Positions 6,040 to 13,436 of a DNA stretch of 13,436 bases are shown here, one piece after another (position 1 is the first letter of the stretch; the number at the start of each line of letters is the position of its first letter). The notes under the pieces were generated by a model. The model was not told where the DNA came from, did no database searches, and saw nothing but the letters and a program-made list of their open reading frames with translations. Source of the DNA: Fibrobacter sp. UBA1313 (GTDB lineage Bacteria; Fibrobacterota; Fibrobacteria; Fibrobacterales; Fibrobacteraceae); NCBI GenBank assembly GCA_002307115.1, contig DBTP01000019.1:1-13436 (forward strand). Reading direction: 5' to 3'. Position numbers and translations under genes: made by a program.

Positions 6040-6603
6040 ATGCCAATGAATCCGCGAGTGATTGAATCCGCCCAAGGGAAAGTCTTTTTAGAGGCTTTGT
6101 CCACGGGGGTGCACTTGCCGTGGATTTTTGAGACGCTCTCCCGCGTGGTAGGAAAACCAGTGGGGGAGGGCGATATGGTGCGGACCGAAGAGGGGAGACC
6201 TTGTTTCCCAGGGCTTGGAATGGATGTGAATTGGAGCCATAGTCGCAAAGTATGTGTGCTTGCGTATTCTTTTGATTGTAAGGTCGGCGTGGATTTAGAG
6301 TTTCACAGACCAAGGTCGCTCCAAATTGCGAAACGTTTTTATGCAGCCGAAGAAAATGAGTGGCTTTTTGGGGTGGCGAATGCTTTTACCGAAACAGAGC
6401 AACTCCGTGAATTTTATCGATTGTGGTGTCGCAAAGAAGCGCTTTTTAAGTGCGCGGGGGGAGCGTTTTTAGGAGGCACCCTCTCGATGAATCTTTTAAA
6501 TTCACCGGCTAAGAATGCCTCTCTATTCGATTTGCAGGGCCCATTTGAGAGCCCCCATGCTTGTTGCTTAGCGACTAGTTTGCGAGCGGATTCGGCTCTT
6601 TAG
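6040..6603 (+). CDS. 4'-phosphopantetheinyl transferase, Sfp-like
   Basis: The enzyme transfers 4'-phosphopantetheine from CoA to a serine of acyl or peptidyl carrier proteins, activating them for fatty-acid, polyketide or nonribosomal peptide synthesis in the cytoplasm. It is 187 aa. Family motifs are GRPCF (52-56), NWSHS (64-68), VGVDLEF (82-88, with D85 and E87 as Mg2+ ligands) and FYRLWCRKEALFK (125-137, with W129, K132, E133 and K137 in the conserved W-x2-KEA-x2-K pattern). It is a little shorter than typical Sfp proteins (about 220 aa) but has all key residues. ATG 6040 has GGGG as a weak ribosome binding site, and ATG 6046 is also possible. The carrier protein partner is not in the window. 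Its 3' end overlaps that of the convergent downstream gene by 29 bp. Confidence 0.88.
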   Translation: MPMNPRVIESAQGKVFLEALSTGVHLPWIFETLSRVVGKPVGEGDMVRTEEGRPCFPGLGMDVNWSHSRKVCVLAYSFDCKVGVDLEFHRPRSLQIAKRFYAAEENEWLFGVANAFTETEQLREFYRLWCRKEALFKCAGGAFLGGTLSMNLLNSPAKNASLFDLQGPFESPHACCLATSLRADSAL

Positions 6604-6994
6604 GCGTTGAATCCCTTACATACAAAGGGAGCAGGGCTGCTTCGATTTGATCAATGCGAAGCCGCATGAGGTATTTTCCCGGTTTGTCAATTCGCAAACG
6701 ATGCATATTCAAAATCATGTTGACGATTGCACTATCTGCATCGGGGGGAAATGGAATGAGATCCACGTGAGAAACCAGTGGTGGCACGAGTGTTGTACCA
6801 TCAATGTTTTCAATAGAAAGAGTCAATGTGTGTGAAACCGCTTCGGACCGTTGGTACCTTACTCGAAATACGGCTGCGCATTGCTGGAGCACCAGAGGGA
6901 GGGGAGCATCCAACCTGTCGAATGCTCCGAGGAGGTTCAATCTTCCACCTTGGTCTGTGGCAGCTTCACATAAAGTAGCGATTTCAACATTCAT
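6575..6994 (-). CDS. DUF6941-like small conserved protein
   Basis: This is a 139-aa soluble protein with no signal peptide or membrane segment. The opening MNVEIATLCEAATDQGGRLN followed by a 'LLGAFD' strand, and the central 'SIENIDG' segment, resemble the DUF6941 family as I remember it. The molecular function of that family is unknown. ATG 6994 lies 3 nt after the stop of the giant lipoprotein on the same strand, with only a weak ribosome binding site, so it is probably translated by coupling from the same mRNA. The 3' end overlaps the convergent PPTase gene. I am confident it is a gene and much less sure of the family name. Confidence 0.65.
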   Translation of the reverse strand: MNVEIATLCEAATDQGGRLNLLGAFDRLDAPLPLVLQQCAAVFRVRYQRSEAVSHTLTLSIENIDGTTLVPPLVSHVDLIPFPPDADSAIVNMILNMHRLRIDKPGKYLMRLRIDQIEAALLPLYVRDSTPKEPNPLAN

Positions 6995-6997
6995 AAG

Positions 6998-9900
6998 TTA
7001 CCAGTTATCCGCAAGATATTTCATGACGAGAGGGCCGTTGTTGACGCCGCGTCCAGTGGAGGTTGCTGACGATACTGCTTCGAGGGCACGCATCGAGAGA
7101 TAAATTTCACCCGTGCTTGAGACAGCGAGATTGGGCCTTGCACCGCGAAGATAGTAACCCTTAGCGAGTACAAAGTAGTTTTTGAAGTACGGCAACTCGT
7201 TTTCACCGAGGAGATGCCAAGCAGCTCCATCAAAACGGTAGGCGTGAATTTGAGAATTCTTTGCGTAGAGAGCGTCATCAAAGGTGGCTATGGGGTTCCC
7301 ATCAAGGCCCATCGCAAAGTTTACGCTGTAACTCATGCGGCCAAAAGGCTTATTTACAGCACCAGAAGTTGTCCACGCCCCGGAGGCCTTGAGTTTAGAT
7401 GCGGAGTTTGTCGCTGTAAACAGTTGAGGATATCCAGAATTATCGCGGCTACGGAAGCCTAAGTAAAATTGGCTATTGGCAAAGAACAACTGTAGAGATT
7501 CCCCATTACCCGCAGAATAGTTGCCGCTGCTGGTAGTGGTGGTGGCACCCGAGGCAAAGTAATAATAGTACATGGCGTAATCACTAGAGGTATACTTTAT
7601 AATGCATGTTAAACGATTGCCATTTGCATCAAAGGCCATATCGACTTCACGTGCTTGCCAAGCGTCTTTGGTGGCGTTAAAGGCTGTACCCCAGGCGGTG
7701 CCGCTCCAGTCTTGAACGCGTGGATATCCCACGGTCGAACTGACAGTACCAATCCAGATGACGGAGGGCAAATCGGTATTGGGGTTCACTTTGACTTTGA
7801 GACTCGTAAGCGCAGTTCCAAAGCCAGAGCCTAATTCTGTCCATGCGCTCGTGCCGTTGGAGGATTTAAGCACATGTCCAACGCCATCACTGTCAATGTA
7901 ACAGAGATAAAGAATGCCACTCGCTCCACTTGCAAATTGGATGGAACCTGCGACACTTGAAATAGCCGTTCCAAAGGAAATCCAACTAGTTCCGCTCCAA
8001 TAAGCAGTGACCATAGAGCCACTGGAATTCACATAGGCGATAGTAATCTTATTGTTGTGCGAAATGATTGCTGGCGCAATTTCAGCGGTGCTTGTGACAA
8101 TTACGGTATCGCCGCTTGCTGCAGGGGCCGAAATATTTTCCCATGCTTTACGGAAATAGAGGCGCTTCTGGACTGTGGTTGCACGGTGACGATAGTAGAA
8201 TGCACTTAAATAAGAGGCATCGGTTTCAGTTGTGGAACTATCGCGGTAGTCGAGTTTTAGGGTAATGGAACCTTTGCCTGTGAGACGGATGAACGCTTCG
8301 TTGAATTCAGCGATGTTTGTATCCAGAGATCCATCGGCTTCCCCTTCATACCAGGAATTAGAATCGTAATTGCTGAAGTTCCACCAATACTCAGAATGAT
8401 TTTTATTCCCGAGTGTACCTATAGTGGATGCGGATCCATTGTAAAATTCAGAATAGAAGTATTTGCCTTCAGCAGAGACCGTTTCGTCGCCACTCCAGAT
8501 GTATGTGGTATCGGGGGTAGTAATAACGCCTATGGGGAGCACTTTTAGGATCATGACCGATAGCGTATCAGAGGCCACATAGCCTGTGCCATCTTCCACG
8601 GCGCGCACAATGCAGAGAAGGTCTTTTGCCGGGGCGGTCGTCACAGAATCAACAGTGAACGCGAAAGAATGATTGTAGGTCCACCACACTGAAGTATCGC
8701 TAAGAGCGGCGCTACCTTCCGTACCGCAATTCCAACGGTACTTTTTAATCCCAGCCCAAGCATCGTTCGCGACTGCATCTACATCCACATAATCACCCAC
8801 TTTAACGTACACGCGTTCATTGGTGACGGTGATGATAGGAATCTTTGTGGAGAAGCCTACTTTTGTGGTATCTTGGGCTGTATTGCCATCGTCATCAGTA
8901 GCACGGGCGACGCACAGGTAACCCGCAGGGGTTGATGTGGGAGCTTTCCAAACGGTATCATATTGCGAAACGGTTTTCCAGTTCGCCGCAATTTCAGAGG
9001 CGGTTCCGCAACTCCATTCGCGTTTTGAAATGGAACCCATGGCATCAGAGGCGGTGGCGTTTAACGCAATATTGATGCCGGAGCGGGATGTTATAGAATC
9101 TAGGGCAACAGTGATTGTGGGTGGATCCAAGAGCACGGTAATGTGTGTCGTATCTAGATCGGTTTGTCCATCATCATCTGTGACGCGGATAATGCAAAGG
9201 TAGTTGTTGCGAGCGATAGAAGGCATTATTGCTGGGTAGCGGGGCGTGATATTAGAAGACCATGCAAAGTTATTCCCGGCGGTGCCTGCAGGGCCACAGC
9301 TCCATTCGTAAAGGGCGATGGAACCCATGGCATCAGAAGCCATTGCATCAAGTGTCACGGTGTCTTTGATGCTGGTCGTAAGAGTATCTTCGGAGACGGA
9401 TACTGTGGGAGGGTCTAGAACCACAGTGAAAGTCCCTGTATCTCGGGCGCGCAATCCATCGTCATCCACAACACCCATAATGCAACGCCAAGTGCATGCT
9501 GATGAAGGCATAGTCACTGTCGTATCGGGTTTGGATATTCGATTCCATTGGGAGCCCACAAATGAAGTGTCTATCTTGCTCAGATTACTATCGCAAGCGA
9601 CGTAATATTCTTCAATGGTTCCGAGAGTATCTGTGGCAGTAGCGCTAAAGTTTACTTCAGAATTGATTTTGACCGTAGATTGTTTTGTGTTTACCGTCAC
9701 GGAGGGCTTATCTAAAACCACACGGAAGAAGAGCGTATCAAAGCTTGATTCATGGTCATCATCAATGGCTTTGACAACACACTTGTAGGTATTGGTTTCC
9801 ATACCTGGGAGCGTGATACCTATGGTTGTTGCGATAGACTTTGTAGAAGAAAAGACTTTCGAGCTATCAAAAGCGAGAACATTTCCGTTACTACAACCCC

Positions 9901-12241
9901 AAACAATCGAATCCACGGTACCATATTTGTCCGAAGCGGTGACGCTGAATGAAAGGTTGGCATTGATCTTTTGACGTATGGTATCCGCACTGGATTTGAT
10001 GTTGATTGTCGGGGGATCAGAAATAACAGAGACTTTGATTGTATCGCTTGCAGTTCCATTGGCATCATCAACCACCTTAACAACCACTTGTTTGGTGCCA
10101 ATATTGGCCCAAGCAAGAACGGTAGCATTCGTATCACCAGGGCAGGAGCGCCCTGTCGCGAGGACTCCTGCACATTGCCAACTTAACGTGTATCCAGTGG
10201 GATCTGTCGCAAGGGCGCCCGCTTGAGCGTTGACTTGGAAGTCCACAGTATCATTAATCGTAACGACGGTTTCGAGAGTGGGGTAGACAAAGTAAGCCAC
10301 AGGATTTTGACCAATAAAGCCGAAACGGGCTTTTGCCGATATGGCTCCGTTGGATGTAGTCGCGGTCATTTCATAGAAAACCCCATCGGCAACTTGGGGA
10401 AGATCGCTTTTATTCAAGGTCAACGTGGCCACGGTAGAGACTACTGCTGTTTTCTTTGTGTAGTGGGTGGAGCCAACGGTGTAGGTCCACACGATGGAGT
10501 CTACAGGCGGATTTGCATTATTGATGGTTGCCGTGAACACGAGAGGTGTTGTTGGATTTACCATGATGGCGGGTTGGCTATTCACGAGTAACGACATTGT
10601 GGTCGCTTTCACAAAGAAGTTCACTTTAAGCGTATCAGAAAGGAGTCCTGCGCTATCGGCGACTACCATCTTGTAAGTGTGGCGACCATCAGACATATTC
10701 GTGAGATTCATAATCCAACTGTTCACTTTCAAAGTCGAAACCGTTTTAAGCGTATCATCAAGCCAAGCCCTCGCTAATTTTACCTGAGAACCGGAATCAG
10801 AGAGTGCACCAGAGAGAGTGACACTTCTAGACTTAATCGTATCGGCAACAGCGTCTAAGGAAATTACTGGCGGAGCGGGATCTTTGAGTTCTAAGGATTC
10901 CAAAGTGACAACATCGCCCATTTCTACATACTTATGAGTGAGTTTTGCAGAGTGAAATCCAAATCCCGTGGTGTCAATCGCATACATATCATAATAGCCT
11001 GGCGTTACTGCCGCTTGGTAGTAGCCTTTGGTATTGGTTTTGGTATAGACGAGATTGGTATCCTTATCGACAAAAATAATGCGAATCCCATCGTGCGCTG
11101 TGCGGCCTTCAAACTTTGCATAGCCGTTGAAATAACCTTTAGTTTCGCTCAAATCTCCCAGGAAGAATGTCCACGTTTCGGAAGTGGCGGTGTCATAGCC
11201 ATCGGTCACCCATACCTGCCAATAGAGGCGCCCGGTGAGACTATCGGACATGTTCCAGAGTGCTGAATCCGAAATAGCTTCCCAGCTTTTTTCTTTTAAT
11301 GGGCCAGCGACCATATTCCCATCGGTAAGGATTGGTACCGTGCCTGAATTGTCTGGGCTCTTTCCCACGCGAATGACGTACCGTAAGGCCGAGGGGTTAT
11401 CATCATCATCGCCTTTGTAGTAAAATGCAAAACGGCGCTCATATTTGCTTACGCGCATCTCGTTGGAGGGCTGGAGCAATGAGATTGAGGGGCGTTTATT
11501 GAAATGCACCACCATGGTGTCTTTGGTTGTATTCTGATCGTCATCAGTAACGGCGACAATGACTTTTTGATTGTTCAAACTATCAATGCGATTCGCTTTG
11601 TAGTGAAGGGGCACTCGAATAGTATCGAGATCAAGACTATCAATGATGGGTGTTATTGTACTGTCTACTTTGCCATCAGCATTCCAATCGAGTGTGAGTT
11701 TGGTGATGTGTCCGAAGGAATCGCTCGCGAGCATTTTAATGACTGCACTTTTCTCTGCGCGGGTCCATAAGGTATCGTCTAAAAGAGAAAGGGATGGAGG
11801 CGTGTCGATGACGCGCACAAATTGGTTGCGACCGGCAGTATCACGAGCAGAGGCTCCATCGACCGCTATAAAGAGCGGAGAATAAATACCTGCCGAGTCA
11901 TAAGCATAGCTATGCAATGTGGCATTCGCACTTTGAATCAGAGAATCCTTGTCGCCCATGTTCCAAACGTACCGGAACACCTTATCAGAATTGTAGCGCA
12001 AAAATCCCATAAAATAAATGGAATCGTGGACCGTTACTGTGAGCGTGTCAAACGTAATCACTTTGTCCAGTGCGACAATAGAATCGATGAAGGCTTGAGG
12101 ATCCTCGGGGACGGATAAAAAACCAAACACGACGGAGTGATTGTTCTTGAGATTGGAATTTTCCTTGATCGGATCTTCGCGAGAACAACTCGTGAGTGAA
12201 ACTAAGAAGAGAGCTAAAATGGATAGGTATCGAAAAATCAT
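6998..12241 (-). CDS. Giant PKD/Ig-repeat surface lipoprotein
   Basis: This 1747-aa lipoprotein probably faces the outside or the periplasm. The signal MIFRYLSILALFLVSLTSC has lipobox LTSC with C19 lipidated. An AGGA ribosome binding site lies 5 nt before the ATG. Domains by eye: a PKD-like module (about 70-145, RYVWNMGDKDS); a second module with NADGKVD (147-250); further fibronectin/Ig-like strands (250-365); a carboxypeptidase-regulatory-like beta-sandwich (about 370-455); Ig-like modules to about 741; then five tandem modules of 95-102 residues beginning near 742, 844, 943, 1039 and 1134. Each has a W-x-C or equivalent Cys in the first half and a second Cys just before a DDDG-type turn, so one disulfide per module is likely. 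From about 1350 the chain is Trp/Gly-rich with WSGTSW-like motifs, suggesting a beta-propeller. No enzyme motif was seen; adhesion or scaffolding is an inference. Confidence 0.85.
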   Translation of the reverse strand: MIFRYLSILALFLVSLTSCSREDPIKENSNLKNNHSVVFGFLSVPEDPQAFIDSIVALDKVITFDTLTVTVHDSIYFMGFLRYNSDKVFRYVWNMGDKDSLIQSANATLHSYAYDSAGIYSPLFIAVDGASARDTAGRNQFVRVIDTPPSLSLLDDTLWTRAEKSAVIKMLASDSFGHITKLTLDWNADGKVDSTITPIIDSLDLDTIRVPLHYKANRIDSLNNQKVIVAVTDDDQNTTKDTMVVHFNKRPSISLLQPSNEMRVSKYERRFAFYYKGDDDDNPSALRYVIRVGKSPDNSGTVPILTDGNMVAGPLKEKSWEAISDSALWNMSDSLTGRLYWQVWVTDGYDTATSETWTFFLGDLSETKGYFNGYAKFEGRTAHDGIRIIFVDKDTNLVYTKTNTKGYYQAAVTPGYYDMYAIDTTGFGFHSAKLTHKYVEMGDVVTLESLELKDPAPPVISLDAVADTIKSRSVTLSGALSDSGSQVKLARAWLDDTLKTVSTLKVNSWIMNLTNMSDGRHTYKMVVADSAGLLSDTLKVNFFVKATTMSLLVNSQPAIMVNPTTPLVFTATINNANPPVDSIVWTYTVGSTHYTKKTAVVSTVATLTLNKSDLPQVADGVFYEMTATTSNGAISAKARFGFIGQNPVAYFVYPTLETVVTINDTVDFQVNAQAGALATDPTGYTLSWQCAGVLATGRSCPGDTNATVLAWANIGTKQVVVKVVDDANGTASDTIKVSVISDPPTINIKSSADTIRQKINANLSFSVTASDKYGTVDSIVWGCSNGNVLAFDSSKVFSSTKSIATTIGITLPGMETNTYKCVVKAIDDDHESSFDTLFFRVVLDKPSVTVNTKQSTVKINSEVNFSATATDTLGTIEEYYVACDSNLSKIDTSFVGSQWNRISKPDTTVTMPSSACTWRCIMGVVDDDGLRARDTGTFTVVLDPPTVSVSEDTLTTSIKDTVTLDAMASDAMGSIALYEWSCGPAGTAGNNFAWSSNITPRYPAIMPSIARNNYLCIIRVTDDDGQTDLDTTHITVLLDPPTITVALDSITSRSGINIALNATASDAMGSISKREWSCGTASEIAANWKTVSQYDTVWKAPTSTPAGYLCVARATDDDGNTAQDTTKVGFSTKIPIITVTNERVYVKVGDYVDVDAVANDAWAGIKKYRWNCGTEGSAALSDTSVWWTYNHSFAFTVDSVTTAPAKDLLCIVRAVEDGTGYVASDTLSVMILKVLPIGVITTPDTTYIWSGDETVSAEGKYFYSEFYNGSASTIGTLGNKNHSEYWWNFSNYDSNSWYEGEADGSLDTNIAEFNEAFIRLTGKGSITLKLDYRDSSTTETDASYLSAFYYRHRATTVQKRLYFRKAWENISAPAASGDTVIVTSTAEIAPAIISHNNKITIAYVNSSGSMVTAYWSGTSWISFGTAISSVAGSIQFASGASGILYLCYIDSDGVGHVLKSSNGTSAWTELGSGFGTALTSLKVKVNPNTDLPSVIWIGTVSSTVGYPRVQDWSGTAWGTAFNATKDAWQAREVDMAFDANGNRLTCIIKYTSSDYAMYYYYFASGATTTTSSGNYSAGNGESLQLFFANSQFYLGFRSRDNSGYPQLFTATNSASKLKASGAWTTSGAVNKPFGRMSYSVNFAMGLDGNPIATFDDALYAKNSQIHAYRFDGAAWHLLGENELPYFKNYFVLAKGYYLRGARPNLAVSSTGEIYLSMRALEAVSSATSTGRGVNNGPLVMKYLADNW
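9030..9049 (-). repeat. 20-bp identical direct repeat in lipoprotein modules, copy A
   Basis: ATGGAACCCATGGCATCAGA occurs here and again at 9318-9337, exactly 288 bp (96 codons) apart. It encodes the SDAMGS segment of the fourth and third full modules. Identity at DNA level, in a protein whose other modules differ, points to recent duplication or gene conversion. Confidence 0.85.
9318..9337 (-). repeat. 20-bp identical direct repeat in lipoprotein modules, copy B
   Basis: This is the second copy of the 20-mer at 9030-9049, in the module beginning near residue 943. Some shared sequence also lies just before it (CTCCATTCG in both copies), so the conserved unit is longer than the perfect match. 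Confidence 0.85.
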
Positions 12242-12265
12242 AATTGTCCTGCTATTTCCTGTAAA

Positions 12266-12271
12266 ATTATA
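12266..12271 (-). promoter_or_regulatory. -10 box of the giant lipoprotein gene
   Basis: A perfect TATAAT on the minus strand lies 24 bp before the lipoprotein ATG, which would give a leader of about 18 nt. The nearest -35-like hexamer, TTGATT (12291-12286), is only 14 bp away, which is short, so an activator may be needed. A GATAAT at 12283-12288 on the plus strand could serve the divergent peptidase gene. Confidence 0.4.
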
Positions 12272-12307
12272 ATCTTAAATGGGATAATCAAAACTATCTT
12301 TCCCTTT

Positions 12308-13144
12308 ATGGTCGAAATACCCCTTTGGTATGCACTTTTGCTCTTTGTTATTTTGGGTTCCTGCATTGGGAGTTTTTACAACGTGGTGATCTACCGCATG
12401 CCGCGTGGATTGTCTTTGCTGAAGCCCCCTTCATTTTGCCCCACGTGCAAAAAAAGCATTCCACTCTACCACAATCTCCCCGTGGTCGGTTGGCTCTTTT
12501 TGCGTGGCAAAAGCGCCTGCTGTAAAACGCCTATTAGCATCCAATATCCCCTTGTAGAATCGCTTTGTGGGGTCCTTGCGGGCCTTGCTCTGCTCATGGC
12601 GAATTACCCTTGGAATTGGACTCACTCCATTGTGAATTGGGCGGATTCTTTAGCTCTTTTTTGGCTTTTGCTCGCGATAGTACCCATCAGTGCAGTAGAT
12701 TTCCAATTTCACCTAATCCCTGATTCAATGTCCATCGGGGGCATTGTGGTGGGTATTTTACTTTCTTTTATTCCGGGTGGGATTACTCCCTTTGCAAGTT
12801 TCTATGGGATGATCCTTGCGGGCGGTGGGCTTTTCCTTTTGGGTTTTGTCGCGTCTAAAGTTTTTAAAAAAGAGGCCATGGGATTTGGGGATGTTAAACT
12901 CATGGCGGGTTATGGTGCTTTGATGGGATTGATGGGGGCGGCGGAAACGCTCTTCTTTGCTGCGATTCTTGGACTTCTGGTCATGGTTCCACTTCGCTTT
13001 ATTCGCAAAAAAGTGGACAACCCCGAGTTTGCACCAGGAGAAATTCCCTTTGGTCCCTTTCTCGCATTGGCGGCTCCCATTGTCTATCAGTGGGGCGATC
13101 TGTTTCTGACTACTTACCTCGGATTTTTTGGAATTGTTTCGTAA
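12308..13144 (+). CDS. Type IV prepilin peptidase (A24 family)
   Basis: This inner-membrane aspartic protease (278 aa) cleaves the leader of prepilins or pseudopilins and usually N-methylates the new N-terminus, serving type IV pili or type II secretion. The order is typical: first membrane helix with GSFYNVVIYRMPRG (21-34); a cytoplasmic zinc-loop region with CPTC (44-47) and KSACCKTPI (68-76); then helices carrying the catalytic aspartates D131 (AVDFQFHLIPD) and D195 in the GFGDVK motif. The second zinc CxxC is altered: Ser69 stands where Cys is expected, while Cys71 and Cys72 are adjacent. No good ribosome binding site precedes ATG 12308. The gene stands alone, divergent from the lipoprotein gene, and no pilin or secretion genes are in view. 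Confidence 0.93.
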   Translation: MVEIPLWYALLLFVILGSCIGSFYNVVIYRMPRGLSLLKPPSFCPTCKKSIPLYHNLPVVGWLFLRGKSACCKTPISIQYPLVESLCGVLAGLALLMANYPWNWTHSIVNWADSLALFWLLLAIVPISAVDFQFHLIPDSMSIGGIVVGILLSFIPGGITPFASFYGMILAGGGLFLLGFVASKVFKKEAMGFGDVKLMAGYGALMGLMGAAETLFFAAILGLLVMVPLRFIRKKVDNPEFAPGEIPFGPFLALAAPIVYQWGDLFLTTYLGFFGIVS

Positions 13145-13209
13145 CCGAATTCATGGGCACCTCTAAAAATTGGTTTGCGACCGAAAAATTGAGCGAGGCC
13201 GAGCCAGAA

Positions 13210-13283
13210 ACACGAACACTTGCGCTTTAGCGCTTAGTGAGAATGATCCCTCACAGATGAATTTGTGGAATGAATGGGAGCAG
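13210..13283 (+). repeat. 74-nt dispersed intergenic repeat, copy 2
   Basis: This copy aligns without gaps to 3504-3577 (about 12 mismatches). It begins 66 nt after the prepilin peptidase stop, in the same orientation relative to the gene as copy 1. The small hairpin is GCGC-TTTA-GCGC (13222-13233). GTGAG (13238-13242) can also pair with CTCAC (13251-13255) in this copy, although the corresponding stem has a mismatch in copy 1. Confidence 0.75.
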
Positions 13284-13289
13284 GCGCGA

Positions 13290-13379
13290 AAAGTGGCCAA
13301 TAATGGTGTTATTCGCCACTTTGAGCAACGACTGTTGCAAAAGCCGAGTACAACGGCAAAGCTCGCTTTGCCACTGTTG
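13290..13379. repeat. Cluster of three hairpins downstream of the peptidase
   Basis: There are three consecutive inverted repeats. First, AAAGTGGC (13290-13297) with GCCACTTT (13315-13322), continued inside by AATAA/TTATT around TGGTG. Second, GCAAC-GACT-GTTGC (13325-13338). Third, GGCAAAG-CTCG-CTTTGCC (13355-13372), flanked by CAAC (13351-13354) and GTTG (13376-13379). None is followed by a T-run, so they are not simple terminators. No convincing gene lies from 13145 to the window end. Confidence 0.6.
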
Positions 13380-13436
13380 AGGTTCGGCAACAGAACGAAG
13401 TTCACTATGGCGATGTGCCACAGCCAATTTGTTGCG

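Larger units (their letters stand above)
13163..13435 (-). pseudogene. ATG-less open frame over repeat copy 2 (uncertain)
   Basis: A minus-strand frame is open from the window edge to TAG 13163-13165 (about 90 codons) with GTG codons but no ATG. It contains ICEGSFSLSAKAQVFV, matching the frame over copy 1. Outside that block of about 26 residues the two translations do not align. It covers three strong hairpins, which is unusual for a gene. An open frame riding on structured intergenic DNA is the simpler reading. Confidence 0.2.

Noticed and set aside
5995..6075. A 27-residue N-terminal extension of the minus-strand small lipoprotein.
   Set aside because: It would bury the lipoprotein signal peptide inside the chain and overlap the start of the divergent PPTase gene.
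8937..9605. Several plus-strand open frames antisense to the giant lipoprotein.
   Set aside because: They are mirror frames of a low-stop repeat protein. They have no ribosome binding sites and no recognisable domains.
1..13436. A CRISPR array, insertion sequence, prophage or defence cassette.
   Set aside because: I looked for regularly spaced short repeats, transposase motifs, terminal inverted repeats and toxin-antitoxin pairs on both strands and saw none. The only repeats are the dispersed pair and the protein-module repeats.

Overview
The window looks like ordinary bacterial chromosome of roughly balanced base composition. It is from a diderm: there are two lipoproteins with signal peptidase II lipoboxes and a type IV prepilin peptidase. 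The tRNA and RNA-binding-protein promoters resemble sigma70 -35/-10 boxes rather than Bacteroidota promoters. A very large PKD/Ig-repeat surface lipoprotein, a Gly-rich single-RRM protein and structured intergenic repeats together suggest a Fibrobacterota-like organism. That assignment is a tentative inference and nothing here is diagnostic.

Layout. At 1-245 is the 3' end of a probable radical SAM/SPASM protein. At 315-626 is an RRM RNA-binding protein with its own promoter, a hairpin at the predicted 5' end of its mRNA, and a terminator. At 627-880 is a leader with a strong UUCG-tetraloop terminator directly ahead of a Ski2-like helicase (881-3451). At 3452-3845 is a gene-poor stretch holding copy 1 of a 74-nt dispersed repeat and a perfect 10-bp inverted repeat ahead of an SLC13/DASS anion:sodium symporter (3846-5291). 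At 5322-5347 is a terminator shared with the convergent tRNA-Val(GAC) gene, whose promoter is clear. A small lipoprotein (minus strand) and a phosphopantetheinyl transferase (plus strand) diverge at about 6000. A minus-strand pair, 12241 to 6575, encodes a 1747-residue lipoprotein and a small DUF6941-like protein only 3 nt downstream. A plus-strand prepilin peptidase (12308-13144) diverges from the giant lipoprotein and is followed by repeat copy 2 and a run of hairpins to the window edge.

How it works together. The RRM protein and the Ski2-like helicase are adjacent RNA-metabolism genes, but each seems to have its own control region. The other genes look like independent units. The least explained parts are the possible attenuator before the helicase, the dispersed 74-nt repeat that follows two unrelated genes at similar distances in the same orientation, and the disulfide-patterned PKD modules of the giant lipoprotein. 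I saw no CRISPR array, insertion sequence, phage gene or defence cassette.
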